Positions 53,479 through 64,000 of a stretch of 64,000 nucleotides of DNA are shown here, one piece after another (the first letter of the stretch is position 1; every line of letters starts with the position of its first letter). The translations under genes were made by a program, and so were the position numbers. Source of the stretch: Corella eumyota (lineage: Eukaryota > Chordata > Ascidiacea > Phlebobranchia > Corellidae); the NCBI GenBank assembly GCA_963082875.1, contig OY720097.1, positions 5,154,501 to 5,218,500 on the forward strand. The letters are read 5' to 3'. The notes under the pieces are model-generated. The model ran no database searches and was not told where the DNA came from. It saw nothing but the letters and a program-made list of their open reading frames with translations.

Positions 53479-56400
53479 ATGGCATTGTTAACAAACGAAC
53501 TTGAAGAAGAAATTAACATCGAAGTCCCTAACGAAGAACTAAGGTCAGTAAAAAACTTGAACAATACTGTAATGCGATTAATAGAACAAGTTTCTAACTG
53601 GTCGTGATAATTTAGGCACGATGAAAGCGACACCAATACAGAAGAGATTAGTATGGGTAAGTTTTGTTAAAAAATCTTTTATCTTGAAAAAATCTTATTA
53701 AGTACGGACATTACATATGCATTTTATGAGTATGCAGATTAGGTAGTTATATACTAAAAAGACTAGACATAAGCTTACGTTAATCGTTATTAAAGAGGAG
53801 TAGACGTATCGATGTTAATGATAAATGCAAGACTAAAAAGGTGTGAATGTATGTCAGCTGCGCGTATGTTGAAGACAGTTGAATAGAAACACTTTTTAAA
53901 AGTTTAATTCATATGGAGAAACGCCAGGAAACAAACGTAGCAGCAGAGACTGACTTGCACCTTCTAGGTTTGTACGAACTGACCTCAAGTAGAAATATTA
54001 CAAATTTAGCCTAGGCTAGTATATAGAAATGCTCAACTAATGGTAGAAGTGAATCCTGAATTAAGTTTTTTTTTATTTTTCTTGAAGTTATATCTTAAGT
54101 TACCGCAATTTGAGTATAGTTTTAATATTAAATCACTATAAAATTTCCAATTTCAGTTGAAAACAGGGACTTGAACAACAACAACGCAAGGAAGGCGGGT
54201 AAAAATTTATCCAAACTTCTAAAGGACGGAAAGTGCAGAACACGCGGAGGTCGCATGTTTAGGAAAAGGAGAAGAAGATCAGAAAGGTTTGCAATCATTG
54301 GCTACGGAACGCAACCGGTAGAAGAGGACAAACACCCAAAAAGCGTAAGAACAGAATAACATCATTACTTGTCTAATTACTTCTAAATTCTCTTGACCTA
54401 ATAATTAATTTTAGCAACAATTCCATGTGGGTTATATTACGCTATTAATTTTTTTCAAATGTTTTTGGTTTAAGGATTCTGAAACAGATAAGTCGGACTC
54501 GACAGTGTTTTCAACATCCTCGGGCGACGATATCCCTGTTTACGACAAACCAGGTCCAGGTAACGTTCTAGAGGTCGACAACAAACTTAACCCATCAGAA
54601 AAGGTGTAAATTTTAAATAAAAACTAAAAAATGAACATTACGTTGCAAGTACCTAGGGCGTTTATTAGCATCAATAAAAAATACCTCCTTTTCTTAGGAT
54701 TTTACTGAATTTAATTGTAATATTTTGTTTAATTTTTAAGATTGTCCAGCGTCAGTTAAAAGGTTTAGCTATGGAAGTCGTTAACATGAAGGGTAAGGGT
54801 GCAAAACTTTTTGTAAGACGACAACGCCGCATGGAGAAGTTTGTGGTTGAAGCATCGTCAGACGAAGGTTCCAACATCCCAACAAAACAAAACGGGGCAG
54901 TTCAAAGTATTAAAACAAATAACGACAGGTCAAGTTATACGCCCGTTTCGTTTAACAACATTCATGCCAACTGCCAAACTAATGAGCTTATCGAAACTAG
55001 TCAAGAATTCAATCAAACATCCAATTCGCTTCAAGTTCACAAAAAAAGTAATTTTGCAAGCGCAGACTGGTCAACTGACGAAGAAGGTAGAAACGAGATA
55101 CCAGGATTTAACAACATATCCCGCCCACTTTCTGTTGCACCTAAATCGCCATCAAGAAGCATTTTTAAAAGTGTCGTCCCGCCAAGCGCGGCCACTCCAA
55201 AAATTTTACTTGATAAGAAACCGCCAACTTTTGCTGAAACGCCTACCGTAGTCTTGCGTAGGCCAAAAGAAATTGCTGAAAACAAATCACCCAAACGATG
55301 TTGGTCTTCTGTTAAATTTCAGCCTAAGAAGCCTTCTGTTAGAGTTACAACTCAAGGTAAAAATTAAAAAAAATCATTTTTTCCTTAAATTCCACCGCAA
55401 AGTGTAATATACAAGTAGTTTTATTTTTTTGGTATTTTAGATCGACCCAGTCCTATGGTCAACTATCCAGGTTCACCCTCGCCACAAATTCTTACCACCG
55501 CATCACTTAATTCTCCTGCACAAATGTGGTCTCCCAAACCTAACCAATCTAACAACAACGAGGTAAAAAGTATTTTGCAAAAAAGTCAACAACAGTCCCC
55601 CTTTAAAACTACATCATCCTACTCTACGACAAAAAGTTCCAATATTGTAAAGAAAGAAAGTAATGAAGTAATTGCACTAGAAATGCCATCCAAAGTATCA
55701 AAACAAGATACTACGTCGGCACCGTTTGATGCTTCCAAGAGTCCATCTTTGCAATTGTTAAATAAACCAATGATTGCTCGAACACCATCTCCTATTCGAA
55801 GTTTCGATGCAATTAAAACGGAAAATCAGACAACTGCACATCACAGCGTTAACCCAAGTGAAGTTAATATTAATAGTTTAAATAAAACTTCTCAAGCTGA
55901 TGACAGTCTCACGAACGAAATAACGCAACTTAAAATAAACGATGAACAGATTATACAAAGCTCAACCAACGGAACACTAAGTCCATATAATACCACGCAT
56001 GGTACTGACGTAGACCACCAATACAAGCCAGTATCACCAAATCCTACTCCTTTACCGGACAACCAGCAAATTAACCAAGAAAAGCCAAAGGTCGCAGCGT
56101 GCTTAAAGCTATTGGACCCGGCAAAGGGGAAATATGAACCTAAAACTGAATTGGTATACAAACAAACTCCAAATATTGGTGCTAAACTAGACCAAGTTGA
56201 ACCAGTACCCCGGTCACCTTCAAGAACAAGGTAAGTAAGTTGTACTTTTAGAATAAGTTGTAAGAAGAATAATGTAAATTACAAGCTTGGACCTTAGTAT
56301 TGTTCTGTTTTTAGTTATATGCCTGTACAACAACAATTCAACAAACCTGTTGTATCACAACAACAACAGTTTAACAGACCTGTTGTACAACAACAGCAAC

Positions 56401-57883
56401 AGTTTAACAAACCTGTTGTACCACAACAACAACAATTCAACAAACCTGTTGTACAACAACAGCAACAGTTTAACAAACCTGTTGTACCACAACAGCAGCA
56501 GTTCAACAAACCTGTTGTACAACAACAACAACAACAATTCAACAGGCCAATTTCACAACAGGGACATTCTTACACACCAAATAGTTTTGGAAGTCGGCCC
56601 CCATCTCGTAATAGTGAAAAACCTGTTGCCCTTGGTAGCATTGCTGGAGGTATGTTGCACTTAAAACAAAAACAATTAACAACTTAGTTTTTAGATTTAA
56701 TAAATTGACTTATTTTTATTGACAGAGCTAAAAGGGAAAGGTGCTCGCATGTTTGCAAAACAACAAGAGCGAATGGATAAATACACGAAGGAGTGCAATG
56801 GTGCAAAGAAACCCGAGATAAATCAGTCGCAGATGTATTCCCGTTTTCCAAACGTGAAACCAGAGGAAAATACAAAAACCAACATGACGAGCGTTCTAGG
56901 AGAATTTAAAAAAGTTTCCAACAGTAATAAGCCGGTAAATATAATTGTTTTTATAAGTAGAAAAAGACATCTAAAGTTTGTGATTTTTAAGTATAATTTG
57001 TATTAGAAGAGACCAAGTGCAACGAAAAGAGGAAAGAGCAAAGATCCTTTTCATTACCAGCAATACTACGTCGTGCGTCGTCCTCCGTCATCCGCAGACT
57101 TTGTTGAGGACACTCCGTCTGATTCCAACACGTCTGCCACATCTTCAATGACGTCATTTGAGGCGTCGACTACGTCATCGCAGGGCAAAGGTAACGAGAT
57201 GGAGGCAGAAAAGGGTCCACCACCGAGAGTGGCACCGAAGCCGAAAGTTAGAAGATTTACAAGTAACGAATCAAATCCATCAACACCAATATTAACAGGT
57301 AGGCAACAAAATAATTTGCCACAATTTTAAATGTTGCTTAACTTGGTTTTGATAGACACCCACGTAAGGTCAAACTTGCCTGGAAGTTAGAATCACGTTT
57401 TTTATCAAATTTTTAAAATGATTTATTTTTATTTCGGTAGATAATGTTTTTGAAGAGAGCAAGAATGTGTTAGATCATTTCGAAGGAGTCAAGGAAGTAG
57501 ATATTCAAAACAATACAGAAAATGAAGATCATCACAAAAATGGAGATCAATTAATTACTTTGGTAAATAAGCCTGATCAAATAGAACAGGAAGCGCAAGA
57601 AATCGCGAATGCTCCAAAGTATAATGTATGGAAGCCAGGTCAGCCCCAACAAACTACTCCACAAATCGACTTTTCGAAGTTTCCACAGCTGCCTAGCTAT
57701 CATGAGGTCACAAATCCAAGTAATCAAGCTTCAAAACTACCGTATCAACCTGGTACCATAACTAATACCAGCAACGTGGTAAACGGAAACGTTGCACCAA
57801 AAAAGTTTCAGAGTGTTTTGGCTCCTAGGCCAAAGTTTACAGCTAGCGTTAAGGTGCCTACTAAATGGCAACCGGGAAATTAA
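53479..57883 (+). CDS. SYNPO2-like: Synaptopodin-like protein A (actin-associated, 1035 aa)
   Basis: Synaptopodins are disordered actin/alpha-actinin-binding scaffolds of Z-discs, stress fibres and dendritic spines. Ten exons with matching phases: 53479-53543, 53616-53656, 54157-54344, 54475-54603, 54741-55356, 55441-56230, 56315-56649, 56726-56934, 57007-57298 and 57441-57883. The diagnostic module (G-rich, basic, xxF-K-x-RM-E/D-K-Y/F) occurs three times: RGGRMFRKRRRRSERF (exon 3), KGKGAKLFVRRQRRMEKFVV (exon 5) and KGKGARMFAKQQERMDKYTK (exon 8). Exon 8 is followed by a proline-rich PPPRVAPKPKVRRF region and a WKPGQ tail. Exon 7 holds 11-residue QQQQFNKPVV(P/Q) repeats. No PDZ domain is visible, unlike vertebrate SYNPO2. 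The start ATG at 53479 begins an acidic 22-residue exon; a further upstream exon cannot be excluded. Confidence 0.78.
56330..56560 (+). repeat. Coding minisatellite: Q-rich 11-residue repeats in synaptopodin-like A
   Basis: Seven imperfect copies of QQQQFNKPVV(P/Q/S) in one exon, about 33 bp per copy, with CAACAACAG slippage tracts. The final copy has gained extra Gln codons. This is a likely site of length polymorphism. Confidence 0.85.
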
Positions 57884-59021
57884 AGTACGGCTGTAATTAA
57901 AAGAAAGCTTCTGTTATGTAACTAATGTGCGTGAACTTGAATAAGCTGTGCGTACGGCTTTAGACTATTTTGACACCGTTACGTTTGTGCTTTACGTCAA
58001 TTACAAAAAACACTTTAGCAAATGACGTTGAGATAATTTAATTTAAAAATTGCTATGCGAGTACGTATTTTAACTATAGGCGGTTAGCAAATGATGACGA
58101 ATAATTTTTAAAAGTATTTTAAATTGTGATGTTTTTTGTTGTGTTATGCATGCTTAGTACACAAATAATAAAAATGTTTAAATATCTCCTGTTTTAATGT
58201 GTTTATGGTTACAAAACGGGTCAAACACATAAGCAAACAAAAACGTTATTAACTACTTTGCTTCACTAAAGCCTAAGACAGCAAATTTAAAACAAATTAC
58301 TTCACATAGTTTTGTTTCAAATAAATGCTTAGCAGGGCAATTAAAAAGCATCAGGCTACTTAAAAAAGAAAACTTACCATGACATTACAAAGCAGTAACT
58401 CATAAATTCCGATTTGTTTCTTGTTAGGCTTTTACATCATGCTTAATTATAAACCAATACTATAAACTTAATAGTATAATTTCAGTTAATATAATAGAAC
58501 TTCGTATTTAAATCAAGCAACTATTGGCCTTGTTGCATCAAACAAAACTGAAGTTCGTTTAAGGCAAAAAACGCAAAGTAAAGATTGCGACATAGTGCTT
58601 AACTGTCGTGTTAAATCCATGTAACGTTGTTCAATTTAATCATTAAGTTATAATTTTAGAACATTATAACATTTTTATTTTTAATATATTGTGTATTGGT
58701 TAGGTCACCTGTAGAATACTTTTTAGGGCTGATGAATCAATAATTAGGGAAGTTACGAATTGAAAATACAACGAGATTGCCTGCGCATATTGTTTAATGG
58801 TTAGGTATCACAAAATAATTTGTAGCACGTGACCTAATAACCAAGATCACGTGGGAATAAAGCTGCAGTCCCCAGCGACGAATATCTTAAAAGGGACATC
58901 GTCAACTCTCGAGTATTACGTTGACGGCTGTGCAGCTAGCATTCAATTTTGACCGCTGTAAAATTAGAACATGCATCATGCGATTTTGAATGCTTTGGAA
59001 TAGGCTTACTCGGGCTTAAGC
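57884..59021. other. Intergenic region between the two synaptopodin-like genes
   Basis: Contains a candidate AATAAA signal for gene A at 58167-58172. The second half should contain the promoter of gene B: two CACGTG E-boxes at 58826-58831 and 58848-58853, then GC-richer sequence up to the ATG. No ORF was seen. Confidence 0.55.
58826..58853. promoter_or_regulatory. Pair of CACGTG E-boxes upstream of synaptopodin-like B
   Basis: CACGTG occurs at 58826-58831 and 58848-58853, 22 bp apart, about 170-195 bp before the ATG at 59022. A TATA-like TCTTAAAAGG lies near 58883. E-boxes of this form bind bHLH-ZIP factors (USF, MITF/TFE, MYC); function here is inferred only. Confidence 0.35.
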
Positions 59022-60243
59022 ATGGTTTCAACTAAGTTTAATTACGACAATGTCGGCGCAAAGAAGTGGAGACCAGTAGCTAGACCGGTACCGAAACAAG
59101 ACAGGTTAGGATTTACTAAACTCGCAGCACCCGTAGTAGCCTCAAAGCCAGGTGGTAAAGTGTTTGTGTATGTTTACGAAGAACCTGGCGCTAACCACGG
59201 CACATACCAAAGAGTGACAAGCAGTGGACGGTTACCGGCAAATGCTCAACTAGTGGTAGGCCAACAGCCCGAACCTGTTCAATACCCTTACGCAAACGAA
59301 AATAAGCCACAAATAACAAGTGGTAGACAGACCCCAGAGGTTCGAATTAGAGAAAGATCTAAAAAATCGGGAAAGGGCTACAAGTTGCTTGCAGACGTGG
59401 TAAGCTAACTTTGAAAGTTATTTAAATTAAGTAAGTGTGTGAGTATATACAAGGCTGTTGTTACTTAGTTATTACATGTATAATGCAATATAATTAAGTT
59501 GAAGACATTGCTTGGGGTTCATCAGTGATTTGGTTGTATATTTTTAGATGCCAAGAACGAACGAGGTCAGAAGTTCATCAAAAGGTGGTCGAATGTTTGT
59601 CAAACAAAAGAAAAGAATGGAGCAATATACAACTGCAGGGGCCGCTGGTAAACAGAAACAGGGCGAAGATATAGAACCAAAAACCGACTTTATTGACGAT
59701 CGACCCACACCCTGGAACATAGCTAAACAGTCGTCAGAAGGCGTATACTACACGCCTGCCAAGTACTTCAACTCAGATCTATATAGAAACATTGGAAAAT
59801 TAAGGGGCAAGGAAGCACTATCTCGCCAGTTAGGACCACCACCGGCCTGGCGTGCTAAGGTAGAGGCAAACTACGATTTAAACGAAAGCGGTCAGACTCT
59901 TCCACCACAGCGGCGTTGGAATGTCGACGATGCACGACTTTCTGTTAGGTCGCGATCTGACTCGGCACCGCCACCTATGGACGACAGCCACTTGGACGAA
60001 GCGTCGACAATGGATCAAAACGGAGACATATATCAAGATGATTGGAATACCAGACGTCCACGGTCACAAGTGAAGACATCCTTTCCAACAGCATCGCTTA
60101 ATTTCAACGCAAGACAGCATCTAGAAGCACCACACAGAAAACAAGGAGTTCGAGCTGGTAGAAGTATATTTTGTACTACACCTCACGTACAACTGGATCT
60201 TAATGCCACGCCGGTTGGCTGGAGCAAGTCGTATCAATACTGA
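59022..60243 (+). CDS. SYNPO2-like: Synaptopodin-like protein B (357 aa)
   Basis: Two exons, 59022-59399 and 59548-60243, joined in phase 0 through a short GT-AG intron. Exon 2 starts with a second copy of the family module, SSKGGRMFVKQKKRMEQYTT, which is the closest match in this window to vertebrate SYNPO2/SYNPO2L. RPTPWNIAK and LGPPPAWRAKVE follow, both like the proline-rich stretches of the family. Exon 1 encodes a basic region (VGAKKWRPVARPVPK) and a beta-like KVFVYVYEEPG stretch with no domain I recognise. No PDZ domain is seen. A candidate polyadenylation signal AATAAA lies at 60416-60421. It sits 1.1 kb downstream of gene A in the same direction, so it may be a tandem paralogue or a split part of one ancestral gene. 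Confidence 0.75.
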
Positions 60244-61566
60244 AAACATTACAGATTGATTGATGTAGAGTAATAGGAATTGCACAAAACGCAAAAGTTG
60301 CTTTAAAATTTAAGACGGCAACAGAAAAGTTATTATCATTGCTTCTCCACACTTGAAATATTGCATCACAATATTGTTCATGAACTAAATACCACTATCG
60401 CTTACTTAGTTTAAAAATAAAACGTGTATATAAAAATTGTTATTGTTTAAAGTGACTAGCAGTCCTGCCTTTACAGCATATTATTTTGCACGCTTTATTT
60501 CATAACTATACCACATTTAAAATAAACGTGTGCTACCCATGTTCTGTATATTGGCTTCGCATGTTAATTTAAACGAAAAATATAAAAATGAACTGCAGAT
60601 TAACAGTCAATATTTTGTAACTTAAAAAAAACTTTACAAATCTTTCTAAAACTCGAGACTCGATAAGGCAGCCTGTTACATTAATAATATCATAAACTTT
60701 CTTTTAATAAGATTACAATAAAAATTCATCACAAATGGCGATTTCATTTTGACGAATAAAATAAGGAATAAAACAAGAGTTAAAATAAAATGCACGAGAA
60801 AAAAAAATTAAACAACGTAGACTGGCCACAGGGGGGCAGTGCGTTTGGCGCTACGATAAATACGACATTACAAAACACGTGGAAAAATTCGGAGTTGGTC
60901 AGAAGTTTCGTGAAAAAATATAACCTTGTTTTTTTCACTTGAAATGGTCATGGGTACAGCTCCGAGTAGATTAAAAATGATTTCCAAATTGGTCACAGAA
61001 TGAAAGAGAGAAGACACGATTGGTTAGAAGGGAGGCACGGATTAAAATGAAATTAATAAAACAAGATTTTTATCGTGGAAATTCTGCCAAAAGCATGATG
61101 GCAAAATTTCGACATGATTATAGAATTTAATAAGGGGTAAAATCGTTAGTTTCTCAAAAAAAAAAATTCATTAAAAAAATATTTTAATACGTTCACAGAA
61201 ACAACAGCCTTTATAAGTAGTGCAATAAACCAGTTAATCTGACCTTCTAACAGTATTTAAATGTACACCTGTCTTATCCTTGTTACTGTAATTTACAAGG
61301 GGGCAAAAAACATAATTCTTACAAAAAAAAGATTCGTCGAAAATCGATTGTTTTTTGTCATGAAATCTAGAACAACAACGACAACTACACGCACTTTACA
61401 TGGAACTCTGCGCGATGACGTCATAGAACCGTGACGTCACAAAAATGGGGAGATTTTACACTTGGGACACCTGCTCCTGACTTTCATGGGGGTCTAAAAA
61501 TAAAAAAATTAGAAACTACTTTTTCACTTTTATATTTTTAAAAATTGTATTTAAAATTTTATTTTT
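60244..61566. other. Spacer between convergent genes
   Basis: Holds the 3' flanks of synaptopodin-like B (plus) and of the unrecognised gene (minus). Two TGACGTCA palindromes lie 16 bp apart at 61417-61424 and 61433-61440. No ORF, tRNA or repeat of the satellite families was seen. Confidence 0.5.
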
Positions 61567-64000
61567 TTACACACCCATGTTGAAGGAGCGATAATTGGTT
61601 GAAATTGGAGATTGATAAATTGAGTTTTGTTTGTTGATATGGTGTACTGCCTCCCGGTATGACGGTAAAGAACCTAACGTAGCAAAAAATCGAGTTATTA
61701 TACGCTAAAAAAGGTCAATGGTCCTACGACCAAATTAATATATATTTAACTTAAATAAAATGAACTTAAAACATTTTTTTAACTTACCAGTACTGTTTAA
61801 GCTTAAATTATTCCGATTAGTCACGTGGCCGTTCTGGAGAAGTTGCGAACTGTCGGTAAACGACGTCCCCTGTCTCGCGGCTGGCGACATCACGTGATTA
61901 ATCCTAGTTTGGTCTTCTAAGAACGGGGTGGTGGGTGATTGAGGGGGGCTGCTAGGTGGCGTACTTGTAGTACTTAGGCGAAGTTGCCGAGTTCGAGCAA
62001 TACTTTAAGAAAAAAAGAAAAAAATTTAAATTTTTGATCAATTAATAAAAAACCTCACTTTAAAAGAAATAAACTGTTCTAAATAATAAACTGCTACAAG
62101 CTCATGTAATAAAACAATAAAAAATTATTATTATTTTTTTAAATTAAAATTTTTTTTTTTTTTAATTTTAATGCAAAAAATTTTCAAAAATATTTACACA
62201 CCTGGTAGATCTTTGTGGAACTGGAGGTTTCTTCGAAGGAGGAGCATCCACGACCTCCAACCCTCCTCCGTGGTTGCTTCTGTTTGAAGCTATGTGGAGA
62301 GATTGGTGGAGGAGCTGGGAGGACGATTTTGTGGAAAGGGGTGTTGCAGGAAGACTAGTACTACTCCCCCAAGCTAAAAAATAAATAAAATATTTAAAAA
62401 AAATTGGAAAAAAAAACTTTTTAAAAAAAAAAACTAAAACACCATTCAATATTTATTATTGTTTAATATTTATTATTGAAAAAAATAAATAACAAAATTA
62501 AATATACTGTCAAAAAAAGAACTATATATAAATACCTTTCATGGTCTGTTGTCTTTTCTCGCCATCCAAGTCCGTTTCGCTCCACTCCTGGCTTCCCACT
62601 CTATGATGTTGTATGTACTTTAACTTGCTCTGTGCCTCGGCGTTTTCTTGAAACTGACCCGAAGTGTTTAAATGGGGTGAATTGAATTTCGAAGCATACT
62701 GCTCGCGGGGGGTGGAATAATGACGAAACGCGTCGTCGTTAAAGTTATTTTCGACACTGTTTTGATGATGGTGGTTATAGTTAGACTGATACGAGTTTCT
62801 ATGGTGCTGGTGCGTTACCCTTGTTATGCTATATTCCTGATAATGCTCGCCTATCGTCGGCATCGTAGCGTTATGGTTACTTATCTCGTAAGGTGTCCTG
62901 GGTAACCCGGCATCGCTAGCCGAACGGGAGTGTTTTTGTTCCGGATATTGCCAGTTAAAACCCATGTCGTCTGTGTAATGCTGTGTTCTTTGTATTGGCG
63001 TAGAGGTAGAATGAAAACTGGGTGTTTGCGAGTTGTTCATATACGTCTGCTCGCTATGATTGGATAATTGTAGGTGATTCGGTCGCGCAGTTACCCTTTC
63101 CTCGTACTGATGATGCTGATACATCACGGCCTCGTGATCGTGAGTGTGGTGATGACGTTGTCGTGACGTCACCGGTGATGACGCAACAGGACGTGCGGCC
63201 TCAGGTATTTGTTGTTCGGGCGTCGATTGTCCATTCAACGCCGGGTCGGATTTACTTAAACTAAAACGCCGCATATCCACAAGGTTGGACTGCATATCTT
63301 GCGCGTGCTGACTTTTCCGTTTCACCTTCTGCGTAGGAGGCTTTTGTTTTTGAAGCTCTAGAACAAGTTGTTCCTCCAGCAAGGCGTCCGGGGTTTTGCC
63401 GACGGGGTGTCGGGATTGCTGCAACAAGTAGAAATTGTTGTTGTTATTGTTGTTGTTTTGCAACATCCGGTTTCTCATCATAGCATGACGCTCGCATATT
63501 AGATAGTCCTTGATGCCCTTAACGCCGCTCTTACCCGAAAACCCGCGCGGGATTTGGTGATTGTGGTGCCCACCGGTGTAGGGCAGATGAGCCACGTTGT
63601 TGTGGTGGCTAGGTATCGAGAATTTGCGGTCGACGACCGCCGCAAAATTGTCGACGTAAGCAGGATCTTTTATTTCTGGTCGCGGGGGATCCCACTGGCC
63701 CCTACATCCAAATAAAAAAGTCTGTTCAACTTTTTCGTCGCCAGGCTGACCGGGGTTTGGACCCGAGCGAGGCTGCTGGATGCTGTTTTCACCAATCTCA
63801 CGAGAGTGGTGGTGATGATTTTCGTGATGGTCGATCACAGCTCGTGATTGGTGACCACGGTGACCGCGAGCGAATAATTCCGACTCGTCCGTTTGACTGA
63901 AACGAGTAGAATCGGCCGAGACTGACCCAGTGCTCGCTACACCACTGTCCATACTAGGTGTTCGAGGTATTTGTGGAAGGTTGGGTAGAATCAAAGATTG
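61567..64000 (-). CDS. 3' part of an unrecognised gene: disordered His/Asn/Ser/Pro-rich protein (652 aa in window)
   Basis: Four exons on the minus strand with matching phases: 64000-62536 (open to the window edge), 62373-62202, 62002-61788 and 61673-61567, ending in TAA at 61567-61569. The product is low in hydrophobics, with no TM helix and no domain I recognise. It has poly-Asn (eight N after MLQ), His runs (HHHH, NHHHQN), a short amphipathic DALLEEQLVLELQKQK stretch that could be helical, Ser/Arg phospho-type sites (MRRFSLSKSDPAL, HSRSASDAG), an SH3-type KKPPVPQR, PPSSPPQSP, and a conserved-looking C-terminal SLPSYREAVHHINKQNSIYQ. It could be the C-terminal scaffold tail of a signalling or cytoskeletal protein. 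The last acceptor was chosen because it opens the SLPSYREAV frame; another acceptor 27 bp upstream would give an unlikely tail. Confidence 0.7.

Noticed and set aside
56287-56664. Alternative-frame Asn/Leu- and Cys-rich ORFs over the Gln repeats
   Set aside because: These are frame and strand shadows of the CAA/CAG-rich repeat in the synaptopodin-like exon.

Overview
The window looks like nuclear DNA of an invertebrate chordate, most likely an ascidian of the Ciona type. This is inferred from very AT-rich spacers, many short GT-AG introns, chordate gene families (synaptopodin-like, chondroitin synthase, CC2D2A) and a lectin/TSP1 immune-type receptor. The species cannot be fixed from sequence alone. 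I assembled gene models by hand from open frames, splice sites and intron phases. No rRNA, CRISPR array, bacterial feature or functional tRNA gene was seen.

Layout. 1-2682: the last six exons of CC2D2A (+), with two tRNA-derived SINEs in its introns. 2683-43116: about 40 kb with no gene, built as a huge repeat block. It has a left arm of ~210-bp repeats (3018-5450), a ~32.5-kb satellite of roughly 104 monomers of ~312 bp (5451-37934), and a right arm of the same ~210-bp repeats in inverted orientation (37935-41791). Outside the right arm lie diverged duplications and one inverted satellite fragment. The satellite has higher-order structure: an A-B-C trimer of ~935 bp on the left, hybrid monomers with longer superrepeats in the middle, and a 2,499-bp eight-monomer unit on the right.

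43212-46090 (-): a complete 8-exon gene for a 507-aa type I membrane receptor with signal peptide, C-type lectin domain, TSP1 domain, Cys-rich stalk, TM helix and a long tail. The tail carries two ITAM-spaced YxxL pairs and three YxxP motifs. 47101-48743 (+): a peroxisomal D-aspartate/D-amino-acid oxidase-like gene with two apparent lesions. 49041-52219 (+): a complete 8-exon chondroitin sulfate synthase (734 aa). 53479-57883 and 59022-60243 (+): two neighbouring synaptopodin-like genes. 61567-64000 (-): the 3' part of an unrecognised gene for a disordered, His/Asn/Ser-rich protein.

The genes do not form a pathway. The two most notable items are the ITAM-bearing lectin/TSP1 receptor and the giant satellite bounded by inverted repeat arms, which resembles a very large foldback structure.
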